Counted from the stretch's first letter, positions 43,226 through 52,623 are shown. The stretch: 64,000 nt of DNA from Megasphaera sp. NM10 (GCF_000417505.1 NZ_APHY01000035.1:4-64003), one strand, 5' to 3'. A program made the numbers and translations. Notes: generated by a model from the sequence alone, not told the origin.

Positions 43226-44422
43226 TTACTGTTTGGATACGATGTCCTTCGTATCGCGGGCGATCATGATTTCTTCGTTCGTCGGGATGACGTACATCTT
43301 GACCGTCGAATCATCCGTGCTGATGAGGGCATCTTTGCCGCGGACGTTGTTGCGCTGCGGGTCGAGTTTCGCACCGAGGTATTCCAGGCCTTCAGCGATG
43401 GCTGCACGGTCTTCGATGCCGTTTTCGCCGACGCCAGCCGTAAAGGTGATGACGTCTACGCCGCCCATGGCAGCTGCGAAAGCGCCGATTTCCTTGCGGA
43501 CCTGATAGTGGAACATGTCGAGGGCGAGCTGAGCGCGTTCGTTGCCTTCAGCAGCAGCCTGGCCGAGGTCGCGGAAGTCGCTGGAAACGCCGGAAATGCC
43601 GAGGACGCCGGATTTCTTATTCATGAGCGTATCCATTTCTTTCGTCGAAAGGTTGTGGTTGTCCATGACGTTGAGGACGATAGCCGGGTCGATATCGCCG
43701 CAGCGGGTGCCCATGAGGACGCCGGCGAGCGGTGTGAAGCCCATGGTCGTGTCGACGCATTTGCCATATTTGATGGCAGCCAGGGAAGAACCGTTGCCGA
43801 GGTGGCAGTTGATGATGCGCAGTTTTTCAACGGGTACGCCCATGACTTTAGCGACTTCGCCAGCTACATAGCGATGGCTCGTGCCGTGGAAGCCATAACG
43901 GCGGATGTGGTCTTCTTTGTAGAGTTCATACGGGAGGCCATACATGAAGGCTTTCGCCGGCATGGTCTGATGGAAAGCCGTATCGAAGACGCCGACCTGA
44001 GGAACGCCGGGCATGATGGCTTTGCAGGCGTTGATGCCGATGATGTTAGGCGGATTGTGGAGCGGAGCCATAGCCGAGCATTTTTCCAAGGCTTTCATGA
44101 CTTCATCCGTAATGAGCGTGGAAGCAGCGAATTCTTCGCCGCCATGGACGACGCGGTGGCCGACAGCGTCGATGGCATCCATGGATTTGATGACGCCGCA
44201 TTCAGCGTCGGTGAGGATGTCGAGGACGAGTTTGACAGCGACTTGGTGATCCGGGATGGACTGTTTGATTTCTTTCTTCTGGCCATTCCATTTGTGGGTC
44301 AGCTGCGAATCGGGAAGGCCGATTTTTTCGACCAAACCTTTTGCCATTACTTCTTCATTGTCCATGTTGATGAGCTGGTACTTCAAGGACGAGCTGCCGC
44401 AGTTTACAACCAATACGATCAT
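43226..44422 (-). CDS. ackA: Acetate kinase
   Basis: A 398-residue ASKHA-fold enzyme that makes ATP and acetate from acetyl phosphate. N-terminal [16 protein letters not shown], phosphate-binding [28 protein letters not shown] and the adenine site [12 protein letters not shown] are canonical. GAAAGAGGG precedes the start. No phosphate acetyltransferase gene is adjacent. It lies between a lipoprotein gene and the HAD gene. Confidence 0.97.
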   Translation of the reverse strand: MIVLVVNCGSSSLKYQLINMDNEEVMAKGLVEKIGLPDSQLTHKWNGQKKEIKQSIPDHQVAVKLVLDILTDAECGVIKSMDAIDAVGHRVVHGGEEFAASTLITDEVMKALEKCSAMAPLHNPPNIIGINACKAIMPGVPQVGVFDTAFHQTMPAKAFMYGLPYELYKEDHIRRYGFHGTSHRYVAGEVAKVMGVPVEKLRIINCHLGNGSSLAAIKYGKCVDTTMGFTPLAGVLMGTRCGDIDPAIVLNVMDNHNLSTKEMDTLMNKKSGVLGISGVSSDFRDLGQAAAEGNERAQLALDMFHYQVRKEIGAFAAAMGGVDVITFTAGVGENGIEDRAAIAEGLEYLGAKLDPQRNNVRGKDALISTDDSTVKMYVIPTNEEIMIARDTKDIVSKQ

Positions 44423-44453
44423 GAAAATTTACCCTCTTTCATTTGTCTTAGAA

Positions 44454-44990
44454 TTATTTGAGCTGGCCAAATACGTGGTCAACTACTTCTTTAGCCAGGG
44501 CATCGCCGTCTTTGTACATGTACATGACGTGCCATATCTGGCCATTATCTTCAAAGAAGAGACTCCGCACGATGAGTTTGGCCGGCTGGCCGTTGAGCGG
44601 TTCCGTATAGGAAGCGTCGACAACGGTGGTCTTGCGGCCGCTTTCTTCCGCGTCGGTGACCTTCGTTTGCAGATCAGAAACATCCGGTGTCTGTTTCAGC
44701 ATGGCAACATATTCTTCTGCCATGGCTACAGGCGTCGTTTCGCCAGCCGTTTCGGAAACAGCGACGACATTGATGTGCTTATCGTTGTTGATGTACATCA
44801 TGCCTTCCCCATTCTGGCGGCTTACATGAGCCAGGTCGAACGGTGTCATGACATAGACTTCCGAATTCCCGGCTTTGAGCTGGACATACCCGAAGCTGTA
44901 TTCTTCGAGCATCGTCATGTTGCCGCATCCGGACAACAATACGACAGCTGCGGTCATGGCCGCAACTGCTAATAATTTCAATCCTTTCAT
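44454..44990 (-). CDS. Putative lipoprotein of unknown function
   Basis: A 178-residue secreted protein with a lipobox signal peptide (LKLLAVAAMTAAVVLLSGC, Cys at residue 22). The mature part has mixed alpha/beta composition without a motif I recognise; it ends YMYKDGDALAKEVVDHVF. It is expected to be membrane-anchored outside the cytoplasm. It has its own promoter upstream and ackA follows 31 bases downstream. Confidence 0.85.
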   Translation of the reverse strand: MKGLKLLAVAAMTAAVVLLSGCGNMTMLEEYSFGYVQLKAGNSEVYVMTPFDLAHVSRQNGEGMMYINNDKHINVVAVSETAGETTPVAMAEEYVAMLKQTPDVSDLQTKVTDAEESGRKTTVVDASYTEPLNGQPAKLIVRSLFFEDNGQIWHVMYMYKDGDALAKEVVDHVFGQLK

Positions 44991-45026
44991 GCAATCACCT
45001 ATTTATGCTTTCTACAGACTAGGTTC

Positions 45027-45055
45027 ATTATAGCATAAAAGATTTATAGCGTCAC
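45027..45055 (-). promoter_or_regulatory. Promoter of the lipoprotein-ackA unit
   Basis: On the minus strand GTGACG (45055-45050), 17-base spacer, TATAAT (45032-45027). Confidence 0.7.
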
Positions 45056-45247
45056 CTAAAAAAAAGCGACGAATTGCAAATACTTTCGCCTCTCCCTTGG
45101 CAGGAATGAGTATACACCATTGACGTTTCCCGGCCTGCCCCGTATACTTATAACCATTAGCACGATTTTATTTAAAACATATAATATAATTCTCATCAGG
45201 CTATACTTTTTCGAGATTTTGTGAAATTCTGAACATATAGGAGCTCT

Positions 45248-46456
45248 ATGGAATCCCTTGCCATCATCGCCGAATTCAACCCGTTCCACACGGGTCACGC
45301 CCGTTTAATCCGCCAAGTCCGCCAGGCAGCCGGCCCGGAGGCGGCCATCGTCATCATCATGAGCGGCGCCTTCGTCCAGCGCGGCGAACCGGCTTTTTTC
45401 GATAAATGGCACCGCGCGGCCTGGGCCATCGACGGCGGTGCCGATGTGGTCATCGAACTCCCTGCCGTCTATGCCCTGTCCAGCGCGGCCGGTTTCGCTC
45501 AAGGCGGCGTCACCTTAGCCGCCCGCCTGGGCTGCCAGGCCCTGGCCTGCGGCGTCGAAGGCGGAACGGCGGCTGACTTTCTCTCCCTGGCCCGCCGCTC
45601 CGAGGGACTGACAGCCTGCCTGAAGGCAGCAAAAAAATCCTCAGCCGGACAGCAGCTGACTGACGCACTCATGGCCGCGGCCCCTGACGAAGCCCGGCTG
45701 CTGCAGCAGCCCAATGCCCTGCTGGCCTTTGAATATGCCCGGGCCATGTTGAAACAGGAACAGCCCTTGACCTTTCTTCCCCTGCCCCGCCAGGGCCGAC
45801 ACGGCGATACCGGCCTCGGTGCCGCCTTTGCCAGCGCCTCGGCCCTGCGCCAGGCCATGCGCTGCAGCGGGACAGCCGCCGCCTGTCGGCCTTATCTCAC
45901 AGCGGCCAGCCTGGCAGGTGCCGAAGACCAGCTGGCCCAGGGCGCCTTCACTGATTACGGCCGCTACGGCGATTTCGTCGCCAGCCATAACCGCCTGCTG
46001 ACACCGGACCAGCTGCGCAGTCTGCCGGCCTTTACGGAAGGATTGGAAAACCGCTGGCACCGCGCTTTCATGGAAAGCGGCAGTTACGACCAGGCCCTCA
46101 GGAGCATCAAGACGCGGCGCTATGCCTACAGCCGCCTCTGCCGCATGGGCGCCTATACGCTCTTGCAGCCCTCGCGGGACCTCATGGACTGCTCCTATGA
46201 GGCAGGTCCGCAATATGCCCGCCTCCTGGCCCTCAACAGCCGCGGTGCAGCTTTCCTGAAAGGGGCCAAGGGCCAGCTCCCGGTGGTCACCAAAGTGCGT
46301 TCCGACGCTCCCGGCCTCTCTCCCCTGGGACAGGAACAGCTGAAGCTGGACCTCAAGGCCAGCGACATCCAGTTCTTTTGTTTTTCTAAAGAGAGCCAGC
46401 GAAAAGGCCGTCAAGATTATTATCATTCACCATTTTTTCTGTCTATTAAAAAATAA
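45248..46456 (+). CDS. tmcAL: tRNA(Met) cytidine acetate ligase TmcAL
   Basis: A 402-residue nucleotidyltransferase-fold protein. The family member YlbM of Bacillus subtilis makes N4-acetylcytidine at the elongator tRNA-Met wobble base from acetate and ATP via acetyl-AMP. Present here: IIAEFNPFHTGHARL (ATP site, the HxGH motif), IMSGAFVQRGEPAFFDKWHR and ELPAVYALSSAAGFA. AGGAG precedes the start. Acetate from the neighbouring ackA route is its substrate, but the genes are divergent and that link is inference. Confidence 0.93.
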   Translation: MESLAIIAEFNPFHTGHARLIRQVRQAAGPEAAIVIIMSGAFVQRGEPAFFDKWHRAAWAIDGGADVVIELPAVYALSSAAGFAQGGVTLAARLGCQALACGVEGGTAADFLSLARRSEGLTACLKAAKKSSAGQQLTDALMAAAPDEARLLQQPNALLAFEYARAMLKQEQPLTFLPLPRQGRHGDTGLGAAFASASALRQAMRCSGTAAACRPYLTAASLAGAEDQLAQGAFTDYGRYGDFVASHNRLLTPDQLRSLPAFTEGLENRWHRAFMESGSYDQALRSIKTRRYAYSRLCRMGAYTLLQPSRDLMDCSYEAGPQYARLLALNSRGAAFLKGAKGQLPVVTKVRSDAPGLSPLGQEQLKLDLKASDIQFFCFSKESQRKGRQDYYHSPFFLSIKK

Positions 46457-46570
46457 TATCCCATATATGCTTAAAAAATCAAAACATTTTCTCATGTTTA
46501 CAATTGTTTTACAGCCTAAAATCTGTTATGATATGTATTGTATTTTTAAAATTATAAGGAGGTTTTCCGT

Positions 46571-47833
46571 GTGTCTTTAAATCTTAATATTTATCAGACC
46601 CTGGCTGCGGCCATCGTCGTCTACTACGTTGGCGTCTTCCTGCGCGTCAAGATCAGCGTCCTTCGTAAGTACTGTATCCCGGCGCCCGTCGTCGGCGGTA
46701 TCTTATTTGCTATCATCAATTGCATCTTATATACGCAGGGCATCTGGAAATACGAACAGGATACGATCATGCAGAACATCTGCATGATGCTCTTCTTCAC
46801 CAGCGTCGGCTATACGGCCAGCATCAGCCTCATCAAGCGCGGCGGCGTCATGGTCCTGAAAATGGCCATTGTCACGACGGTCCTGATCATCTGCCAGAAC
46901 ATCATCGGCTCCGGCCTGGCTATGGCCTTTAACCTGAGCCCGCTCCTGGGCCTGGCAACGGGTTCCATCCCCATGGTCGGCGGCCACGGTACGGCAGCGG
47001 CTTTCGGCCCGCTCCTGGAAAGCATCGGCCTCGACGGCGGCGTGACCATTGCCGTCGCAGCAGCTACGTTCGGCCTCGTCGCCGGCGGCGTCATCGGCGG
47101 CCCGATTGGCGAAGAACTGGTCCACAAATTCCACCTCGTCAGCTCGGCCGAATCGGAACGCTTCGACCCGTCCTTCAATGCCGGCACCGTTTCGACGCTC
47201 AAAGCCGTCGCCGGCAATAAAGAACGCGCCGAAAACGCCATTAAGATTGAAAATAAAATCGGCCAGACCATCGACAACTACCGTTTCATGAACGCCATGG
47301 CCCACCTCTTCCTGGCCATGGGCCTGGGCACTCTGGTCAGCGGCTTCTTCAGCAGCATCGGCCTGGTCTTCCCGGGCTATATCGGCTCCATGATCGTCGC
47401 CGCCATCATCCGCAACATCGCCGACTTCACGCACGCCTATAAAATCTATCAGCGCGAAAGCGAAGTCCTGGGCAACCTGAGCCTGACCGTCTTTTTGACC
47501 TGCGTCCTCATGAGCCTCAAGCTCTGGCAGCTCGCCGACCTGGCCATCCCCCTGGTCGTCATGCTCCTCAGCCAGGCCCTGTTCATGGCCATCTTCGCTT
47601 ACTTCATCGTCTTCCGCGCCATGGGCAAGGACTACGAAGCAGCCGTCATGACCAGCGGCGTCTGCGGCTTCGGCCTCGGCGCTACGCCGAACGCCATCGC
47701 CAACATGACAGCCATGACCGAACTCTTCGGCCCGGCACCGACGGCCTTCTTCGTCATCCCCCTCATCGGCTCGCTCATCATCGACCCAGTCAACGCATCG
47801 ATCATCACCGTGTTCATCAACATATTCCACTAG
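46571..47833 (+). CDS. gltS: Sodium/glutamate symporter GltS
   Basis: A 420-residue Na+-coupled glutamate importer with the two-repeat fold. Family signatures include YYVGVFLRVKISVLRKYCIP, GLATGSIPMVGGHGTAAAFG and GVCGFGLGATPNAIANMTAM, the two re-entrant loops. GTG 46571 is the start, eight bases after AAGGAGG. TTTACA at two places upstream and TATGTA suggest a promoter. A heptamer tract begins in its stop codon. Confidence 0.96.
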   Translation: MSLNLNIYQTLAAAIVVYYVGVFLRVKISVLRKYCIPAPVVGGILFAIINCILYTQGIWKYEQDTIMQNICMMLFFTSVGYTASISLIKRGGVMVLKMAIVTTVLIICQNIIGSGLAMAFNLSPLLGLATGSIPMVGGHGTAAAFGPLLESIGLDGGVTIAVAAATFGLVAGGVIGGPIGEELVHKFHLVSSAESERFDPSFNAGTVSTLKAVAGNKERAENAIKIENKIGQTIDNYRFMNAMAHLFLAMGLGTLVSGFFSSIGLVFPGYIGSMIVAAIIRNIADFTHAYKIYQRESEVLGNLSLTVFLTCVLMSLKLWQLADLAIPLVVMLLSQALFMAIFAYFIVFRAMGKDYEAAVMTSGVCGFGLGATPNAIANMTAMTELFGPAPTAFFVIPLIGSLIIDPVNASIITVFINIFH

Positions 47834-47835
47834 GG

Positions 47836-47877
47836 GTTAGGGGTTAGCGGTTAGCAGTTTGTGGCTCGTGGCTCGCG
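47836..47877 (+). repeat. Heptamer tandem repeat, 6 units
   Basis: GTTAGGG, GTTAGCG, GTTAGCA, GTTTGTG, GCTCGTG, GCTCGCG in perfect register, starting at the gltS stop. The variants grade into one another within one tract. Confidence 0.85.
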
Positions 47878-47886
47878 GCCCCTATG

Positions 47887-47938
47887 GCAGCCCGGCTCTC
47901 CTGCTAGGAGAGCTGTCAGCGCAGCTGACTGAGAGGTT
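47887..47938. repeat. CTCTCCTGCTAGGAGAG element, copy 1
   Basis: Hairpin GGCTCTCCTGCTAGGAGAGC plus an inner stem AGCTGTCAGCGCAGCT and GACTGAGAGGTTA. Nearly identical to 50367-50419. Confidence 0.8.
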
Positions 47939-47982
47939 AATCGATGATTTGCCGCCTACGAACTGCAGTATCAGTTTGCGGA

Positions 47983-48090
47983 ATTCCCACAAGCGGGCCG
48001 CCCAGCCACAGCTGTCCTTTCCAGCAACCGTCCTGCGCCTCCCGTTGGTTGGCACCTGACGGGCTGGAAAGGCTTGGGACGGCCCCTACG
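47983..48090. repeat. BIME-like composite repeat
   Basis: ATTCCCACAAGCGGGCCGCC at one end and GCTTGGGACGGCCCCTACGG at the other. The inner TTTCCAGC...GCTGGAAA arms are also inverted. Confidence 0.65.
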
Positions 48091-48127
48091 GCAAAAGGTC
48101 CTGTCGTCTAACGACAGGACCTTTTGC
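48091..48127 (-). terminator. htpG terminator (second hairpin)
   Basis: GCAAAAGGTCCTGTCGT pairs with ACGACAGGACCTTTTGC around a three-base loop. Confidence 0.85.
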
Positions 48128-48138
48128 TGGAGGAACGT

Positions 48139-48168
48139 CCCTTCCGGTCACACACCGGGAGGGGCTTT
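48139..48168 (-). terminator. Hairpin directly after htpG
   Basis: CCCTTCCGGT pairs with ACCGGGAGGGG, with GCTTTT next to it. Placed 13 bases past the htpG stop. Confidence 0.55.
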
Positions 48169-48181
48169 TCTGTATGGAATT

Positions 48182-50131
48182 TTATTTTGCCATCAGGCTG
48201 GCTACTTTATTGGCAAAGGCGACGGGGTCGTCGGGCATGATGCCTTCCAGGAGCAGAGCCTGATCGTAGAGCAGATTGCAGTAGTCCTTGAAGGATTGGC
48301 TGTCTTTGCCCTGGTCGTGGACGGCCGTCAGTTTGCTGAACAGTTCATGCTGCGGGTTGATTTCCAGGATGCGGCGGGCCTTGAGCATGGGGTTGTTGGC
48401 AGCGGCAAAGGCCTGTTCCATGGCCAGCGACGGGCCGGCAGCGTCGGCGACGAGGCAGACGGCACCGCTCTTCAAGCGGTTGGACAAGCGGACATCGGCG
48501 ACTTTATCGCCCAGGAATTCTTTCATGTCCTTCAAGAGGCCTTCATTATCCTTGGCCAGTTCTTCGTTCTTCTTCTTTTCTTCCTTGAAGGCGTCGTCTT
48601 CCAGGTCCAGGTCGCCGCGGCTGATGGAGTGGAAGCGGTGGCCTTCGTATTCGCCGATGGCTTCGACGGCGAATTCATCGACCGGGTCGGTCATGTAGAG
48701 GACTTCGATGCCGCGGTCGCGGAGCATTTCCATCTGCGGCAGGCCTTCGATGGCTTCTTTATCCTTGCCCGTTGCGTAGTAGATCTTCTGCTGGCCGTCT
48801 TTCATGCGGTCGACGTATTCTTTGATGGTGCACAGTTTGCCATCTTTCGACGACATGAAGAGCAGCAGGTCCTTCAATTTTTCGACGTTGTTTTCACCGG
48901 TCATCATACCGCTGTAAACGCCGATTTTCAGGGATTTGCCGTATTCAGCCCAGAATTTTTCGTATTTTTCACGGTCCTTTTCCAGGTTGCGCTTCAACGT
49001 CTTGAGGATGGTCTTTTCCAGGTTACGGCCGATGAGGCTCAATTCGCGGCTCTTCTGCAACAGTTCACGGGAAATGTTCAACGACAGGTCCGGCGAATCG
49101 ACGAGGCCTTTGACGAAGCGCAGGTAATCCGGCAGGAGGTCCTTGCATTTATCCATGATGAAGACGTGGCGCGAATAAAGCTGGATGCCCGGTTCATAAT
49201 CGGCATAGTAGAGGTTGAACGGAGCCTTGCCTGGGATGAAGAGCAGTGCCGTGTAATCGACGGCCCCTTCGACGCGGTTGTGGAAGATTTCCATCGGTTC
49301 TTCCCATTCGTAGAACTGATGCTGGAAGAATTCCTTATATTCTTCCGGTTTGATGTCCGATTTATTGCGCGTCCACAAAGGCTGCATGGAGTTCAGCGTC
49401 CGCGTTTCCGTATGTTCTTCTTCCGGTGCGTCTTCGATGACCTTGCCGTCGGCGTCTTTCGGTTTTTCCTTGGTCGTGAAGTCCATGGTGATCGGGTAGC
49501 GGATATAGTCGGAATACTTCTTGACCAGGCTCTGGAGGGTCATCTTGTCGGTATAGTTTTCTTCACTGTCGTCGCCGTAGAAGTCCTTGCCCAGGCTGAG
49601 GATGATCGTCGTGCCGTGTTTCGGTTTCTGACATTCTTCCAGGCTGTATTCACCGTCGCCAGTGGATTCCCATTTATAAGCCTGTTCTTCGCCGGCCTTG
49701 CGGGTGACGACCGTGACTTTATCGGCGACCATGAAGGCCGAATAGAAACCGACACCGAACTGACCGATGAGATCCTTATCCGTGCTGTCGGCATCCTGGG
49801 ATTCTTTCAATTTTTCCAGGAATGCCTTGGTGCCGGACTGGGCGATAGTACCGAGGTTTTCCATCAAATCCTGTTTATTCATGCCCAGGCCGTTATCGGA
49901 GATCGTCAACGTGTGGGCATCGGCATCAGGCGTCAAATGGATTTCAAAGGCCATATCGCCTTCGAGGAGATCGCCATTGGTCAGGGACTGGTAATGCAGC
50001 TTGTCGATGGCATCGGATGCATTGGAAATCAGTTCGCGAAGGAAGATTTCGTGGTTCGTATAAATAGAATGGACCATCAAGTCCAGTAATTGTTTCGTTT
50101 CAGCTTGAAATTCATGGGTTTCTTTCGCCAT
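48182..50131 (-). CDS. htpG: Chaperone HtpG (Hsp90)
   Basis: A 649-residue Hsp90. N-terminal ATPase (GHKL) motifs: ELISNASDAIDKL, SDNGLGMNKQDL, and the lid GQFGVGFYSAFMVADKV. The middle domain has YSRHVFIMDKCKDLLPDYL with the catalytic Arg region SLNISRELLQ. The C-terminal dimerisation domain is complete. ATG 50131 follows AAAGGAG. Promoter architecture is shared with clpB, suggesting joint heat-shock control. Confidence 0.97.
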   Translation of the reverse strand: MAKETHEFQAETKQLLDLMVHSIYTNHEIFLRELISNASDAIDKLHYQSLTNGDLLEGDMAFEIHLTPDADAHTLTISDNGLGMNKQDLMENLGTIAQSGTKAFLEKLKESQDADSTDKDLIGQFGVGFYSAFMVADKVTVVTRKAGEEQAYKWESTGDGEYSLEECQKPKHGTTIILSLGKDFYGDDSEENYTDKMTLQSLVKKYSDYIRYPITMDFTTKEKPKDADGKVIEDAPEEEHTETRTLNSMQPLWTRNKSDIKPEEYKEFFQHQFYEWEEPMEIFHNRVEGAVDYTALLFIPGKAPFNLYYADYEPGIQLYSRHVFIMDKCKDLLPDYLRFVKGLVDSPDLSLNISRELLQKSRELSLIGRNLEKTILKTLKRNLEKDREKYEKFWAEYGKSLKIGVYSGMMTGENNVEKLKDLLLFMSSKDGKLCTIKEYVDRMKDGQQKIYYATGKDKEAIEGLPQMEMLRDRGIEVLYMTDPVDEFAVEAIGEYEGHRFHSISRGDLDLEDDAFKEEKKKNEELAKDNEGLLKDMKEFLGDKVADVRLSNRLKSGAVCLVADAAGPSLAMEQAFAAANNPMLKARRILEINPQHELFSKLTAVHDQGKDSQSFKDYCNLLYDQALLLEGIMPDDPVAFANKVASLMAK

Positions 50132-50196
50132 ATTCAAACACTCCTTTGTACGATTCTGCCGTAGTGGCGGATACCTTCGGGTACCCTTACACCAAT

Positions 50197-50224
50197 ATCA
50201 TACAGCAAAAAGTCAAATAGTCAA
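50197..50224 (-). promoter_or_regulatory. htpG promoter with repeated TTGACT motif
   Basis: On the minus strand TTGACT (50224-50219), 16-base spacer holding a second TTGACT (50216-50211), then TATGAT (50202-50197). A further TTTGACC copy lies on the plus strand at about 50240-50246. This matches the clpB promoter in hexamers, spacer length and repeat position. Confidence 0.75.
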
Positions 50225-50269
50225 GTATTTTTTAAGAATTTGACCTTTATCGTGTATCCAGTATGCAAT

Positions 50270-50299
50270 TTGAAATAGTGTACCAGATTGTATTATACT
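50270..50299 (+). promoter_or_regulatory. pckA promoter
   Basis: TTGAAA (50270-50275), 18-base spacer, TATACT (50294-50299). The leader to pckA is over 200 bases and holds three repeat elements. Confidence 0.65.
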
Positions 50300-50335
50300 A
50301 TATTTAGTACGTTAGTATGATTAAAAGAGATAGGT

Positions 50336-50349
50336 GTTCGCAGGCCGCA
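50336..50349 (+). repeat. Heptamer repeat, 2 units
   Basis: GTTCGCA, GGCCGCA. Confidence 0.5.
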
Positions 50350-50366
50350 GAGGCTGTCCTGTCAAG

Positions 50367-50419
50367 GCGGCCCGGCTCTCCTGCTAGGAGAGCTGTCAGC
50401 GCAGCTGACTGAGAGGTTA
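50367..50419. repeat. CTCTCCTGCTAGGAGAG element, copy 2
   Basis: Same as 47887-47938 with one base change in the first ten (GGCGGCCC for GGCAGCCC), 2.5 kb away. Confidence 0.8.
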
Positions 50420-50447
50420 TTTCGCAGTCTGCGGTGCCAGATTATGG

Positions 50448-50487
50448 GGTTTCCACAAACGGGCCGCCCAGCGGGCGGCCCCTACGA
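50448..50487. repeat. GTAGGGG palindromic element (inverted orientation)
   Basis: TTTCCACAAACGGGCCGCCC then GGGCGGCCCCTACGA. It ends 27 bases before the pckA start, just before its ribosome site. Confidence 0.7.
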
Positions 50488-50514
50488 GCCACAAATCTCA
50501 AAGGAGTGATAGAT

Positions 50515-51674
50515 ATGCAACAGACATATGGTTTAGAACGCATAGGACTCATGAATCCCAAAGTAGTATACCGCAATATGTCGCCGGCCTGGCTGACGGA
50601 ACAGGCCCTCTTGAATGGCGAAGGCGTCCTCAGCGACACTGGGGCCCTGGTCGTGCGGACCGGCAAATATACCGGCCGGGCACCGGATGACAAGTTCATC
50701 GTCGATACGCCGTCCATCCACGACTACATCGCCTGGAACAACATCAACCGGCCCATTTCCAAAGAAAAATTCAACGCCCTCAAGAGCAAAATCCTGGCCT
50801 ACTTCCAGAACCGGCCCATTTACCTCTTCGACGGCTTTGCCGGCGCCGACGAACACGGCTGTCGCCGCGGGGCATCTTCAATTTTGAAGGCGGCTGTTAC
50901 GCCAAATGCATCAACCTCAATCCCGAAAAGGAACCGTATATCTACAATGCCATCAAGGCCGGCACGCTCGTGGAAAACGTCGTCCTCGACGAAGACACGC
51001 GCCATCCCAACTACTTCGACAGCAAGATAACCGAAAATACGCGGGCCGGCTACCCTATCGACTACATCCCCAATGCGGCCCAGCCCGGTAAAGGCGGCAT
51101 CCCGACGGTCATCATCTTCCTCACGGCCGACAGCTTCGGCGTCTTGCCGCCCATTTCGCGGCTCAGTAAAGAAGCGGTGATGTACCACTTCGTCACGGGA
51201 TTCACGTCGAAAGTCGCCGGCACGGAACAGGGCATTACCGAACCGATTCCGACCTTCTCGACCCTCTTCGGCGAACCTTTTATGCCCTTGGCGCCGGATA
51301 TTTACGCCGGCATGCTCGGCGAACGCATCGAAAAGTACAACACCAAGGTCTACCTGGTCAATACGGGCTGGACCGGCGGCCCCTACGGCATCGGCAGCCG
51401 CATGGACCTGAAATACACGCGGGCCATGATCACCGCCGCCTTGAACGGCCAACTCGACAACGTCCCCTACCGTCACGACATGCGCTTCAACGTCGACATC
51501 CCCCAGGTCTGCCCAGGCGTGCCCAACCAGATACTCAACCCGCGGGCGACGTGGGACAACAAGAAGTCCTATGACATCATGGCCAAGAAAGTCGCCGCCA
51601 TGTTCTACGAAAACTTCAAGACCAAGTACCCCGACATGCCCGAAGAAATCATCCAGGCTGGACCGCGGGTGTAG
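50515..51674 (+). pseudogene. pckA: Phosphoenolpyruvate carboxykinase (ATP), internally deleted and frameshifted
   Basis: ATP-type PEPCK interconverts oxaloacetate and phosphoenolpyruvate. The first frame starts at ATG 50515 (AAAGGAG upstream) and is normal through GKYTGRAPDDKFIVD and IYLFDGFAGAD. It then jumps directly to EHG, which normally follows GDD much later in the protein. About 140 residues are therefore absent, including the ATP-binding GLSGTGKTT loop and oxaloacetate-binding residues. At 50861 one G is also missing (TG for TGG), after which the normal sequence resumes in another frame (GIFNFEGGCYAKCINL, ENVVLDEDTRHPNY, TENTRAGYPIDYIPNA) to the natural end. Even with the base restored it could not be active. 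Confidence 0.9.
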
Positions 51675-51694
51675 AGGGGCGCCCGTCCCGGGCA

Positions 51695-51729
51695 GGCCGC
51701 AGGCCGCAGTTCGCAAGCCGCAGGCCGCA
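51695..51729 (+). repeat. Heptamer tandem repeat, 5 units
   Basis: GGCCGCA, GGCCGCA, GTTCGCA, AGCCGCA, GGCCGCA, 20 bases after the pckA stop. Confidence 0.8.
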
Positions 51730-51751
51730 GCGACATCATAGATGTCGCACT

Positions 51752-51793
51752 GTAGGGGCCGTCCTGTTAAGGCGGCCCGTTGTGGGGAATCCC
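51752..51793. repeat. GTAGGGG palindromic element
   Basis: GTAGGGGCCGTCCTGTTAAG...GGCGGCCCGTTGTGGGGAATC, the same orientation as 17517. Confidence 0.75.
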
Positions 51794-51804
51794 GTTATCG
51801 TTCA

Positions 51805-52623
51805 TCATATAGTTGCCTTTCGGACTTGGCTCAATTTGACGGGACCGCCGATGAAGATCTGCTGCAGTTCCCCTTGTTCGCCGACTTTGGCGGCAATGGC
51901 CAGGGTACCGCCGGGCTGCTTCATGTAGCAGGCCACGTTCTTATGGGTCGTGCAGGCCAGGGCCGCGGCGACGGCTGCCGATCCGCTGCCGCAGCTGTTT
52001 TCCCAATATAGCGTGTCCGTATCGCGGACGTAGACAGCGGGAATCATGGTCTGTTCCTTCGTATCGCAGAGAATCAGGCCGTAAGCCGGGAAATCCTCGC
52101 CATCGACGTAATCAGCCAGGATATGCCAGTATTTCTCTTTATCAATGCCTTCTAAATCAGGCACGAAGTGGACGAAGTGCGTAATCCCCGGCAAATCGAC
52201 GCGGAAAAAACGGGCCGGCACATCGCCGGCGTCGACGAGGACGCCGCTCACATCTTCGGGATAAGGCATTTCAATGAAGGCTTCATACAGGCCATCGCCT
52301 TTCTGGGCAACCTTAGCCGGCAGGACCGTATCGCAGCCCGAGCAGGATACATCGTATACGCCTTGTGTCCCGCCGTCACAGGCCAGGGCCCAGGCCGCCG
52401 CCGACCGCGATGCATTGCCGCAGAACTCGCCGCCCATCATGTCGACGCGCAGGGGCTTGCCCGCTTCGCGGGTCACATAGCCGACCTGTTCCGCTTCGAT
52501 GCCCGGCAGGGCCAATAACTTCGCCGCCAAAGCACTGTGTTCCTCTTTCGGCACTGGCGTCAGCACCAGAATCGTCGTATTGCCGCTAGGGTCGGCTACT
52601 AAATAATCTATGGTCATGTCCAT
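51805..52623 (-). CDS. DapF-fold amino-acid racemase/epimerase
   Basis: A 272-residue protein of the diaminopimelate epimerase fold with the two catalytic Cys positions: GGEFCGNASRSAAAW (first) and WENSCGSGSAAVAAAL (second). Canonical DapF reads FCGNGTRC and ACGTG, so this is a divergent branch. It has the MMGGEFCGN pattern seen in uncharacterised relatives and in the histidine racemase group (CntK-like). Substrate is therefore not assignable as DAP with confidence. It is monocistronic, with no lysine or staphylopine-type genes nearby. A Cys-free alternative fold is unlikely. Confidence 0.8.
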   Translation of the reverse strand: MDMTIDYLVADPSGNTTILVLTPVPKEEHSALAAKLLALPGIEAEQVGYVTREAGKPLRVDMMGGEFCGNASRSAAAWALACDGGTQGVYDVSCSGCDTVLPAKVAQKGDGLYEAFIEMPYPEDVSGVLVDAGDVPARFFRVDLPGITHFVHFVPDLEGIDKEKYWHILADYVDGEDFPAYGLILCDTKEQTMIPAVYVRDTDTLYWENSCGSGSAAVAAALACTTHKNVACYMKQPGGTLAIAAKVGEQGELQQIFIGGPVKLSQVRKATI

